Below are positions 1 through 5,069 of a DNA stretch of 5,069 nt, one piece after another. Origin of the DNA: Alphaproteobacteria bacterium. GTDB lineage: Bacteria; Pseudomonadota; Alphaproteobacteria; CBDBCS01; JAHZLG01. Below the pieces are notes generated by a model that saw only the letters and a list, made by a program, of their open reading frames with translations, was not told where the DNA came from and did not search any database. Position 1 is the first letter of the stretch, and each line of letters opens with the position of its first letter. The DNA lies in assembly GCA_022599995.1 (NCBI GenBank), contig JAHZLG010000303.1, positions 1 through 5,069 on the forward strand. The letters are read 5' to 3'. Position numbers and translations under genes: made by a program.

Positions 1-569
1 AGAGAACGCACCGCGGCGACCCCCTCGAGCAAAAAGGGATAAAGAGGTATCGCGTACTGGGCAGCAATTTGCGGGTAATTGCTGTTGAATTCTTCGGTGT
101 ACGCCGTGCCGAGATTGGGGGGTGCCAGCATGCCGAATAGGACGGGTTTCTTGCCCGCATCAAGGACTCTCTCGACAATGCCGACGAGATTGCTCCTTGT
201 GCTTGCCGGGGAGAGACCCCGGAGACCATCATTGCCGCCGAGGGCAATGAACACATAATCGCTGTTATCGCTTAGTGCCCAGTCGATCCGGGCGAGCCCT
301 CCTGCGGTTGTGTCCCCCGATATTCCTGCATTGATGATGCGCACGGCGTGATTGCCCAGCCCCTCGTGCAACGACAACTGGAGTTTGGCCGGAAGAGCAT
401 CGCGCGGGCCAAGACCAAAGCCCGCCGTGATCGAATCCCCTAGCATGGTGATTGTAATTGGGTGATCGGCAAGGCTTTTCGCGAAAGGCTGCACGACAAG
501 CATGCTGACGGCCAAAAAAAGCACCAGGGTGTCACGCCAGCGGGCATAGACGAAGGGAGATCGGGACAT
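1..569 (-). CDS. SGNH-family arylesterase / TesA-like lysophospholipase, 3' part missing
   Basis: Secreted or periplasmic serine esterase of the GDSL/SGNH hydrolase superfamily (TesA/arylesterase branch), which hydrolyses acyl esters or thioesters and lysophospholipids. 189 codons are visible; the frame is open to the left edge. Residues 1-30 look like a signal peptide: a basic start (RSPFVYARWR), a hydrophobic stretch LVLFLAVSMLVV, and likely cleavage near PFA-K or SLA-D. Block I is GDSITAGFGL with the nucleophile Ser46. The oxyanion Gly is in NAGISGDTTAGGLARIDWAL (Gly85), and the oxyanion Asn113 is in LGGNDGLRGL. Further family wording is GMLAPPNLG and PLYPFLLEGVA. The catalytic Asp/His block (DGxHP) lies beyond the window. 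The ATG at 569 is chosen because it gives the complete signal peptide; no clear Shine-Dalgarno precedes it. The gene is 201 bp downstream of sdhB on the same strand. The exact substrate cannot be read from sequence. Confidence 0.93.
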   Translation of the reverse strand, partial: MSRSPFVYARWRDTLVLFLAVSMLVVQPFAKSLADHPITITMLGDSITAGFGLGPRDALPAKLQLSLHEGLGNHAVRIINAGISGDTTAGGLARIDWALSDNSDYVFIALGGNDGLRGLSPASTRSNLVGIVERVLDAGKKPVLFGMLAPPNLGTAYTEEFNSNYPQIAAQYAIPLYPFLLEGVAAVRS

Positions 570-608
570 GAGAGTTGTCTTTGGGTTGCTGATGCGATTT
601 CGTGCCGC

Positions 609-638
609 GCAATAATACGCAGTGCAATAATACGCAGT
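609..638. repeat. Exact 15-bp tandem duplication
   Basis: Two perfect head-to-tail copies of GCAATAATACGCAGT (609-623 and 624-638) lie about 40-70 bp upstream of the arylesterase start. Read on the minus strand, each copy carries a TATTAT hexamer (plus coordinates 612-617 and 627-632) that could act as a -10 box for the arylesterase gene. I find no convincing -35 box at the right spacing, so the promoter reading is tentative. The duplication itself is plain in the sequence. Confidence 0.9.
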
Positions 639-656
639 AATCGGTTGAGATAGTCG

Positions 657-670
657 GTTGCGATCGCAAC
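657..670. promoter_or_regulatory. 14-bp perfect palindrome, possible operator
   Basis: GTTGCGATCGCAAC is identical to its reverse complement. It sits in non-coding DNA about 90 bp upstream of the arylesterase start and just upstream of the duplicated TATTAT boxes, a position that would suit a regulator site. A direct repeat TCGGTTG (641-647, 654-660) overlaps it. The core GCGATCGC also occurs once inside glnD (4821-4828). The binding role is inferred; the palindrome is directly seen. Confidence 0.4.
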
Positions 671-725
671 ATCACAAATGGAGGGCAAAATGCATCCCCC
701 ATCGAATGTCGTTATCCTTCATCGT

Positions 726-761
726 GTGCCCCACCCGCCACTTCTGCTGGGGGCGTGGCAC
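726..761 (-). terminator. Imperfect hairpin after sdhB, weak terminator candidate
   Basis: GTGCC (726-730) pairs with GGCAC (757-761). After a mismatch-interrupted step, CCC (734-736) pairs with GGG (751-753). It starts about 10 bp beyond the sdhB stop codon, where a terminator would be expected. No T-run follows on the minus strand and the stem has mismatches, so it is not a classic intrinsic terminator. It may only be a 3'-end stabilising structure, and transcription could continue into the arylesterase gene. Confidence 0.25.
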
Positions 762-770
762 GACCTATTG

Positions 771-1553
771 TTAGACTTGGCGCTCCAGCAGTAATTTTTT
801 GGTCTCGGCAATTGCTTTGGCGGGGTTCAACCCCTTCGGACATGTTTTCGTGCAATTCATGATGGTATGACACCGGTAAAGGCGGAAGGGGTCTTCCAGA
901 TCATCCAGCCGCTCGCCCATGTTCTCGTCGCGGGTATCGGCAAGCCAACGGTAGGCTTGAAGCAGGATGGCAGGGCCTAAGTAGCGATCCCCATTCCACC
1001 AGTAGCTTGGACACGAGGTCGAGCAACAGAAGCAGAGAATACACTCATACAAGCCATCGAGTTTTTCGCGATCGGCGGGGGTCTGCTTCCGCTCGCGGTC
1101 GGGGGCAGGGGTATCGGCTTTGAGCCAAGGCTCGATCAATTCGAGCTGGGCATAGGGCTGGTTCAGATCGGGCACGAGGTCTTTGATGACCGGCATATGC
1201 GGCAGAGGATTGATGTTGACCGTTCCCTTCACCTCGTCAAGGAATTTGGTGCATGCCAGCGTGTTTGTGCCATCGATGTTCATGGCGCACGACCCGCAAA
1301 TGCCCTCACGGCAGGAGCGACGAAAAGTCAGGGTGGGGTCGACCTCGTTTTTGATCTTGATGAGGGCATCGAGCACCATTGGCCCACAGTCGGCTTTATC
1401 TAGGGTATAGGTGTCAATCCGTGGGTTGGCATCGTCATCGGGATTGTAGCGATATATCTTCAGTTGAACGAGCTTTTCCGAGGTTGGTGGGGCAGCCCAC
1501 ACCTGACCGGACTTGTTCACACGGGCATTGGCAGGGAGAGTAAATTCAGCCAT
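771..1553 (-). CDS. sdhB: Succinate dehydrogenase iron-sulfur subunit SdhB
   Basis: Electron-transfer subunit of respiratory complex II. It passes electrons from the FAD of SdhA through three Fe-S clusters to ubiquinone at the SdhC/SdhD membrane anchor. It has 260 residues, normal for the family. The [2Fe-2S] ligands are Cys81, Cys86, Cys89 (CREGICGSC) and Cys101. The [4Fe-4S] ligands are Cys171, Cys174, Cys177 (CILCFCC) and Cys238. The [3Fe-4S] ligands are Cys181, Cys228 and Cys234. Quinone-site residues equivalent to E. coli Pro160, Ser161, Trp164 and His207 are present (Pro182, Ser183, Trp186, His229). The ATG at 1553 gives the standard MAEFTLPAN start. The frame extends to a GTG at 1637, but those 28 extra residues do not resemble the family. 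No strong Shine-Dalgarno is seen. No sdhA lies upstream; glnD is divergent instead, so sdhB appears to be a separate transcription unit. All ligands are intact, and I am very sure of the function. Confidence 0.97.
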   Translation of the reverse strand: MAEFTLPANARVNKSGQVWAAPPTSEKLVQLKIYRYNPDDDANPRIDTYTLDKADCGPMVLDALIKIKNEVDPTLTFRRSCREGICGSCAMNIDGTNTLACTKFLDEVKGTVNINPLPHMPVIKDLVPDLNQPYAQLELIEPWLKADTPAPDRERKQTPADREKLDGLYECILCFCCSTSCPSYWWNGDRYLGPAILLQAYRWLADTRDENMGERLDDLEDPFRLYRCHTIMNCTKTCPKGLNPAKAIAETKKLLLERQV

Positions 1554-1566
1554 GATCTTGGAAGAT

Positions 1567-1576
1567 TCTCGCGAGA
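1567..1576. promoter_or_regulatory. Palindrome TCTCGCGAGA in the sdhB leader
   Basis: A perfect 10-bp palindrome ends 13 bp before the sdhB start codon, overlapping where the ribosome would load. It could be an operator half-site pair or a small mRNA structure. Palindromes of this length are expected now and then by chance, so any function is only a suggestion. Confidence 0.2.
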
Positions 1577-1700
1577 TAGGGAAGAAAACAGCGGCGCAAA
1601 AACGAGGATACGCTACAATATAGGCTATTCTATTCACCTTATCATTGATTGCCTGAAAAGCAAATCGCGGACCCTTGCTGAGCCGCTACCCCCGACCTAG

Positions 1701-1705
1701 AGGAG
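1701..1705 (+). promoter_or_regulatory. Shine-Dalgarno AGGAG for glnD
   Basis: AGGAG lies 9 nt before the ATG at 1715. It is the strongest ribosome binding site in the window. It decides that translation starts upstream of the 9-bp repeat tract, so the Arg/Asp-rich tail is part of the protein. The next in-frame ATG (1859) has no comparable site. Confidence 0.8.
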
Positions 1706-1714
1706 CATTTCCCC

Positions 1715-4700
1715 ATGCCAAACAGGACAGACAGGACAAACAGATCGGACAGCTCAGACAGGACAAACAGATCGGATAGGTCAGATAGGACAAGCAGGTC
1801 GGGCAGAACAGATAGGTCAGACAGGTTGGGCAGAGCAGACAGGCCAGACGCTGCCGATATGATTTTGCGCGCCCCGCCCGAGGTGGTCGATCGAATGATC
1901 CAAGGACGGGCGCGCCTGCACACCGCCACCGAGCGGCAGTTGTTGCTGAAAAAGAACGGGCGGCAGATTGCTGTGGTGACCGCGCGACACACCGATCAGA
2001 TGCTGCGTTTTCTTGCTCGCTCGCTTGATCTTCCCACGCGCGGCATCGCGATTCTCGCGACCGGGGGTTACGGCGAAGGCAGGCTCGCCCCCTACTCTGA
2101 TATTGACCTGTTGTTCCTGCACGATGGGGCATTGGGCAATGCGTCAGGTCTTTCTTCTTCTCTTGCAGCCTCGGCACAGCAGGGGGGGCTTGCAGCCCTG
2201 GCCAATGCCTTTCTTTATGCCCTGTGGGATTCGGAGATAAAGGTCGGCTATGCCATTCACACACAGCAATCGGTTGCCGCCGCCGCCGAGGAGAATTTGG
2301 ACACCCAAACCAGCTTGATGTCCGCGCGGCATATTTGGGGTGACCAGCGACTTACCGAGGGATTGGTGCGCCGGCCGCGCGACGTGGCGACATTCATTGA
2401 ACAGAAGCTCGTTGAGCGCGCCAAGCGGCATCGGCACTACGGGGATTCGCGGTACGTCCTCCAACCCAATATCAAGGAGGGCAAGGGGGGGCTGCGCGAC
2501 CTGCACACCGTGTTGTGGCTGGCACAGGCGAGCTGTGGCACGCAAGACCTGTCTGCGATGGTTGCGCAGGGAATCATCACCGAGAAAGAGCAGGTGTTGT
2601 TTGACCGCGCCGAACAATTTCTGCTCATCATTCGGGCACACTGTCATTTTCTGGCGAAACGCGCCGAGGACAGGCTTCGCTTTGACCTGCAACCGCAGGT
2701 GGCGCATCGGATGCGTTACCGGGCGCGCAGCCGGGATTCGGTGTCGTTGTCGCGCGACTCCGCAACAACGTCGCGACCCGCAGACACCCGGGGCGAAGCA
2801 GGATTGGCGACAGAAACCGCGGACGGGAATCAAGCCAAACAACCGCCCGAGGAGTGGGTGTTGATAGATGCGATTGGGCAAGGCGACCGCATCGCAACCG
2901 AGCGGTTTATGCGGCGTTACTACATGATGGTGTCGGACGTCGGAAATTTGACGCGATCGGTCTGCACGTCTTTGGAGCGGGCACAGCAAAAGCCCAGCAG
3001 TTTTGCGTTGAACCTCCCCCAGCGAGTCATCGAAGGGTTCTCGGTGCAGGGAGGGCGTTTGGATTTCCCTGAGGAAATTACCCGGTCTTCTTTGTCGGCA
3101 CCGGGTTCCGCCAACCAAGCGACACGTGACCCTGCTGTCAATGCAGCACGAACAATGATGCGGCTTTTCCGGGTTGCTTACAGTTACAGGTTGGGCTTCA
3201 CGGCCGAGTGCATTCGACTGCTAGGCAAGCACTCGAGGCCCTTCAGCTCCGCTGCGGTGCGCGCGGATGAGCAAGTCAGGGAAGACTTTCTTTATGTGCT
3301 GTGTGCCTCGGCGCACATGAGCCGATCGATGAGCAAGCTGGCGCGCAAGCAGTACAGTTTTGGGTTCTCGCAGCAACGGATAGAGTCGGTGTCGCCATTT
3401 CGCTACCTTCGTCTGATGCGTGAGTGTCACATTCTGGGTCGCTATGTTCCGGATTTCGGCAAGATCATCGCGGCGATGCAGTACGATAGCTATCACGTCT
3501 ATACCAACGATGAGCATACCGTGCGGGCGATTGGCATCTTGGCCGATATTGAATCGGGGGTGCTGGACGCTAAGCATCGGCTTGCTCGGATTACCATGCA
3601 GGGGATCAATCAGCGGCGTGCTTTATACTTGGCGGTGTTTCTCCACGACATTGCGAAGGGGCGCGGCGGCGATCATTCGATTCTGGGTGCCGAGGTCGCC
3701 GAGCAGGTTTGCCAACGGTTTCTGTTCACAGCCCAAGAAACTGACCTGGTTGCGTGGTTAGTCCGCAGGCATTTGTTGTTTTCACACACTGCCTTTTCGC
3801 GTGATATTGATGACCCGCGAACCGTGGCAGAATTTGCCGACCTGATCCAATCGCTGGAGCGGTTGCGGCTGCTTTACTGCATGACGATTGTCGATATTTC
3901 GGCAGTTGGGCCTCAGGTATGGACATCGTGGAAGGGGTCGTTGTTGTCGCGTCTTTTTTATGCCACCGAGAAGCACCTTCTTGGGGAGGCATCGCCGCAA
4001 CAGGGCAGGGGCGAGCTGGAAGAAAGGGGAGACGAGGTCAACCCCTTCCTCGCCGAGTCCGTCGAAGAACGTCGCGCGAAGATCGCCGCCTTTCGTCAGT
4101 CCGACGAGAGGTTGCACATCGATGTGTGTGAAGGAGAGATGGCGAGTTATCTCCGCGTGTTTGGCTTTGCGCGAGAATCGGCCATTGTGTCCTTGGCGGG
4201 TGCGATGGCTGCCTCTAATGCGGTGATTCTTCATTCGTTGTCGAGCTATCATGTGATGGAGACGACGGCTTCGGCCGCGCAGGTGTCCCGCGGGTTGGCA
4301 ACCAGCCCAGCACTCGTTGGAGCGGGGGAATCAGCCCCTGCCGAGGGCGATCATGCTTTCGCTACGGACGTTGCGAACGTTGCGGGTGTTGCGAACGTTG
4401 CGGGTGCAGGGGATGCTGCTGATGTTGCGAACGTTGCGGGTGTTGCAGGTGTTGCAGGTGTTGCAGGAGTGCATGAATTCATTGCGAGCTTGCTGTCCGT
4501 GTCGGGCAAACCCTATGACAACATGCCATACCTTGTGAACACGATCCGCAACACCATGGTAGGCAATTTTGACCCATCGGCGGTCTTGGCGTTTGCCGAG
4601 CAACGATCGAACACAAGGAGTCAGCCCTTAGTCCCGGTGCCCCCACGGGTGTTGATCGACACGCAGGCAGGTGCCACCGAGACCATTGTCGAGCTGGAGG

Positions 4701-4948
4701 CGCAAGCACGGCTAGGGTTATTGCACGATGTTCTCGCCTGCTTGGTAAGCCTTGGCGTGCAGATTCGCTGGGCACGCACCCACTCCTATGGCAACACCGC
4801 CATCGCGGTGTTTTACATACGCGATCGCTGGGGATTGGCGATCTCGCATCCGCAAAAGCTTGTTGCGATCCGTGCGGCTATTTTGCGTCAGGCGAGCAAA
4901 GATTTCGTTCCATCGGGGGCGCTGCATCGGCGGGTGGGCTGGCAGTGA
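1715..4948 (+). CDS. glnD: Bifunctional PII uridylyltransferase / uridylyl-removing enzyme GlnD
   Basis: Cytoplasmic nitrogen sensor that adds UMP to PII proteins (GlnB/GlnK) when glutamine is low and removes it when glutamine is high. It has 1077 residues; the family usually has about 900-950. Residues 3-44 are an Arg/Asp repeat tail. The nucleotidyltransferase motif GGYGEGRLAPYSDIDLLFL is at 117-135, with metal-binding Asp129 and Asp131. PNIKEGKGGLRDLHT is at 251-265. A low-complexity insert occupies about 336-388. The HD phosphohydrolase has His601, His644-Asp645 (LHDIAKG), His654, His686 and Asp727. ACT1 begins near 808 and is split by a repeat insert at about 847-919. ACT2 is at about 978-1060. 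Oddities: the usual YGRGEL reads YGEGRL, the PGL-type ACT loop is lost in ACT1 (ESAIVSLAG), and it is ARLGLL instead of xRPGLL in ACT2. No frameshift or stop is present and both catalytic centres look intact, so an active enzyme is likely. Glutamine sensing may be altered. Confidence 0.96.
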   Translation: MPNRTDRTNRSDSSDRTNRSDRSDRTSRSGRTDRSDRLGRADRPDAADMILRAPPEVVDRMIQGRARLHTATERQLLLKKNGRQIAVVTARHTDQMLRFLARSLDLPTRGIAILATGGYGEGRLAPYSDIDLLFLHDGALGNASGLSSSLAASAQQGGLAALANAFLYALWDSEIKVGYAIHTQQSVAAAAEENLDTQTSLMSARHIWGDQRLTEGLVRRPRDVATFIEQKLVERAKRHRHYGDSRYVLQPNIKEGKGGLRDLHTVLWLAQASCGTQDLSAMVAQGIITEKEQVLFDRAEQFLLIIRAHCHFLAKRAEDRLRFDLQPQVAHRMRYRARSRDSVSLSRDSATTSRPADTRGEAGLATETADGNQAKQPPEEWVLIDAIGQGDRIATERFMRRYYMMVSDVGNLTRSVCTSLERAQQKPSSFALNLPQRVIEGFSVQGGRLDFPEEITRSSLSAPGSANQATRDPAVNAARTMMRLFRVAYSYRLGFTAECIRLLGKHSRPFSSAAVRADEQVREDFLYVLCASAHMSRSMSKLARKQYSFGFSQQRIESVSPFRYLRLMRECHILGRYVPDFGKIIAAMQYDSYHVYTNDEHTVRAIGILADIESGVLDAKHRLARITMQGINQRRALYLAVFLHDIAKGRGGDHSILGAEVAEQVCQRFLFTAQETDLVAWLVRRHLLFSHTAFSRDIDDPRTVAEFADLIQSLERLRLLYCMTIVDISAVGPQVWTSWKGSLLSRLFYATEKHLLGEASPQQGRGELEERGDEVNPFLAESVEERRAKIAAFRQSDERLHIDVCEGEMASYLRVFGFARESAIVSLAGAMAASNAVILHSLSSYHVMETTASAAQVSRGLATSPALVGAGESAPAEGDHAFATDVANVAGVANVAGAGDAADVANVAGVAGVAGVAGVHEFIASLLSVSGKPYDNMPYLVNTIRNTMVGNFDPSAVLAFAEQRSNTRSQPLVPVPPRVLIDTQAGATETIVELEAQARLGLLHDVLACLVSLGVQIRWARTHSYGNTAIAVFYIRDRWGLAISHPQKLVAIRAAILRQASKDFVPSGALHRRVGWQ
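1721..1846 (+). repeat. 9-bp minisatellite at the start of glnD (14 units)
   Basis: Fourteen consecutive 9-bp units with approximate consensus RRYAGGWCR, for example GACAGGACA, AACAGATCG, GATAGGTCA. They encode Asp/Asn/Gly/Ser - Arg - Ser/Thr. Arg is kept in 13 of 14 units; the fourth unit has Ser. The first and last codons of the unit vary most. The unit is three codons, so gain or loss of copies keeps the reading frame. The tract starts directly after Met-Pro and ends before the conserved part of GlnD, giving a disordered, mixed-charge tail. Confidence 0.93.
2720..2878 (+). other. Low-complexity insertion in GlnD between NT and HD regions
   Basis: Residues about 336-388 are rich in Ser, Arg, Ala, Asp and Gln (SRDSVSLSRDSATTSRPAD and onward). 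They interrupt a place where GlnD proteins normally run from the AEDRLxFDLQ segment through a short link into the ERFMxxYY helix. Here these are AEDRLRFDLQ (317-326) and ERFMRRYY (396-403). SRDS occurs twice, suggesting decayed local duplication. The exact edges need an alignment. Confidence 0.7.
4370..4468 (+). repeat. 9-bp minisatellite inside the first ACT domain of glnD (11 units)
   Basis: Eleven 9-bp units in frame, built from GTTGCGAAC, GTTGCGGGT and GTTGCAGGT. They encode Val-Ala-Asn and Val-Ala-Gly; two central units have diverged (GCAGGGGAT, GCTGCTGAT). An 18-bp compound unit (GTTGCGAACGTTGCGGGT) occurs at 4370-4387, 4388-4405 and 4424-4441. The last three units are nearly identical and look the most recent. 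The tract gives residues 886-918, a flexible small-residue linker, and lies in a longer low-complexity insert (about residues 847-919). Confidence 0.93.
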
Positions 4949-4973
4949 TGATCCGTGGCGGGCGGTCGAGAAG

Positions 4974-4987
4974 GGCACAATAATTGC
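4974..4987 (+). promoter_or_regulatory. Sigma-54 (RpoN) -24/-12 promoter
   Basis: GGGCACAATAATTGCTT (4973-4989) matches the sigma-54 consensus TGGCACG-N4-TTGCW. GG at 4974-4975 and GC at 4986-4987 have exactly 10 bp between them, and GGCAC and TTGCT are complete. Only the first T and the G after CAC differ. It lies in the gap after glnD and points into the partial gene at 5001. The predicted start of transcription, near 4999, would leave almost no leader before that ATG. RpoN drives many flagellar genes in alphaproteobacteria, which fits the protein downstream. A weak stem (GAGAAG 4968-4973 with CTTCTC 4987-4992) overlaps the site. Confidence 0.65.
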
Positions 4988-5000
4988 TTCTCAGCTCATT

Positions 5001-5069
5001 ATGACTATTGATCGCGTTTCAAATTTTGGATTGTACACCCAGCGGCAATTCCAACTCGAGCGTCAGGCA
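5001..5069 (+). CDS. Start of a possible flagellin / FlgL-type flagellar protein, cut by window edge
   Basis: An open frame begins at ATG 5001, 52 bp after the glnD stop, and runs off the right edge; 23 codons are visible. The start MTIDRVSNFGLYTQRQ, followed by a Gln/Leu/Glu-rich helical stretch, resembles N-termini of flagellins and hook-associated protein FlgL. These typically begin with a short polar run, R-V-S/A, then an amphipathic helix. No Shine-Dalgarno is seen. The sigma-54-like promoter just upstream supports a flagellar role. With so few residues the family assignment is tentative; another gene type, or a start further on, is possible. Confidence 0.45.
   Translation, partial: MTIDRVSNFGLYTQRQFQLERQA

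Larger units (their letters stand above)
1554..1714. promoter_or_regulatory. Divergent sdhB/glnD promoter region
   Basis: This 161-bp non-coding stretch lies between two genes that point away from each other, so it should hold both promoters. An AT-rich core at about 1611-1650 contains TACAAT (1614-1619) on the plus strand and TAGAAT (reverse complement, 1626-1631) on the minus strand as possible -10 boxes. Neither has a good -35 box at 16-18 bp, so I do not assign exact promoters. A 10-bp palindrome lies near the sdhB end and is listed separately. Confidence 0.45.

Noticed and set aside
657..670. GCGATCGC core considered as the cyanobacterial HIP1 repeat
   Set aside because: Only two copies are present in about 5 kb (also 4821-4828) and the genes are alphaproteobacterial in type, so a HIP1-rich cyanobacterial genome is not supported.
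440..688. 82-residue minus-strand frame spanning the arylesterase start and its leader
   Set aside because: It is out of frame with the arylesterase, shows no motif and crosses the tandem duplication and palindrome. The arylesterase frame has clear SGNH blocks.
1554..1637. Upstream extension of SdhB to a GTG start at 1637 (28 extra residues)
   Set aside because: The MAEFTLPAN start at 1553 matches the family and gives the normal length. The AAGG before the GTG is too close to serve as a ribosome binding site.
1686..2264. Long open frames on the minus strand opposite the start of glnD, with Leu/Ser/Cys-rich repetitive translations
   Set aside because: They are the reverse complement of the 9-bp repeat tract, which lacks stops in several frames. 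They have no family resemblance, and glnD on the plus strand has a strong Shine-Dalgarno and conserved domains.
2144..3118. 324-residue open frame on the minus strand within glnD
   Set aside because: It is fully antisense to conserved GlnD coding sequence, has no recognisable domain and is best explained as a GC-rich shadow frame.
1721..4468. Tandem repeats considered as CRISPR arrays
   Set aside because: The units are 9 bp, contiguous without spacers and in frame with a conserved protein, so they are coding minisatellites.
4949..5000. Intrinsic terminator after glnD
   Set aside because: The only stem (GAGAAG/CTTCTC, 4968-4992) is short, has a 13-nt loop and no T-run, and overlaps the sigma-54-like promoter.

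Overview
The window looks like the chromosome of an alphaproteobacterium. The SdhB protein is of the alphaproteobacterial/mitochondrial type (MAEFTLPAN start, YRWLADTRDE..GERLDDLEDPFRLYRCHTIMNC region). The GlnD protein carries alphaproteobacterial wording such as PNIKEGKGGLRDLHT and LHDIAKGRGGDHS. The sequence is moderately GC-rich. I cannot name a family or genus with confidence.

Layout. Positions 1-569 (minus) hold the 5' part of a TesA-like SGNH arylesterase/lysophospholipase, cut off by the left edge. Positions 570-770 are non-coding and contain an exact 15-bp tandem duplication, a 14-bp perfect palindrome and an imperfect hairpin. sdhB, the iron-sulfur subunit of succinate dehydrogenase, lies at 771-1553 (minus). 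A 161-bp divergent intergenic region (1554-1714) separates it from glnD at 1715-4948 (plus), the bifunctional PII uridylyltransferase/uridylyl-removing enzyme. After glnD there is a close match to a sigma-54 -24/-12 promoter (4974-4987). An open frame then starts at 5001 and runs off the right edge; its first 23 residues resemble the N-terminus of a flagellin or FlgL-type protein.

The genes belong to separate processes: lipid/ester hydrolysis, TCA cycle and respiration, nitrogen sensing, and probably the flagellum. They do not form one operon. No new defence or mobile system is visible.

The most unusual content is inside glnD. At 1077 residues it is longer than the roughly 900-950 residues usual for the family. 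The excess sits in three low-complexity segments: a 9-bp minisatellite at the very start (Asp/Asn-Arg-Ser/Thr units), a Ser/Arg/Ala-rich segment between the nucleotidyltransferase and HD parts, and a second, unrelated 9-bp minisatellite (Val-Ala-Gly/Asn units) inside the first ACT domain. Both ACT domains also depart from the usual PGL-type ligand-loop sequence. sdhB also stands apart from sdhA, which normally lies directly upstream of it.
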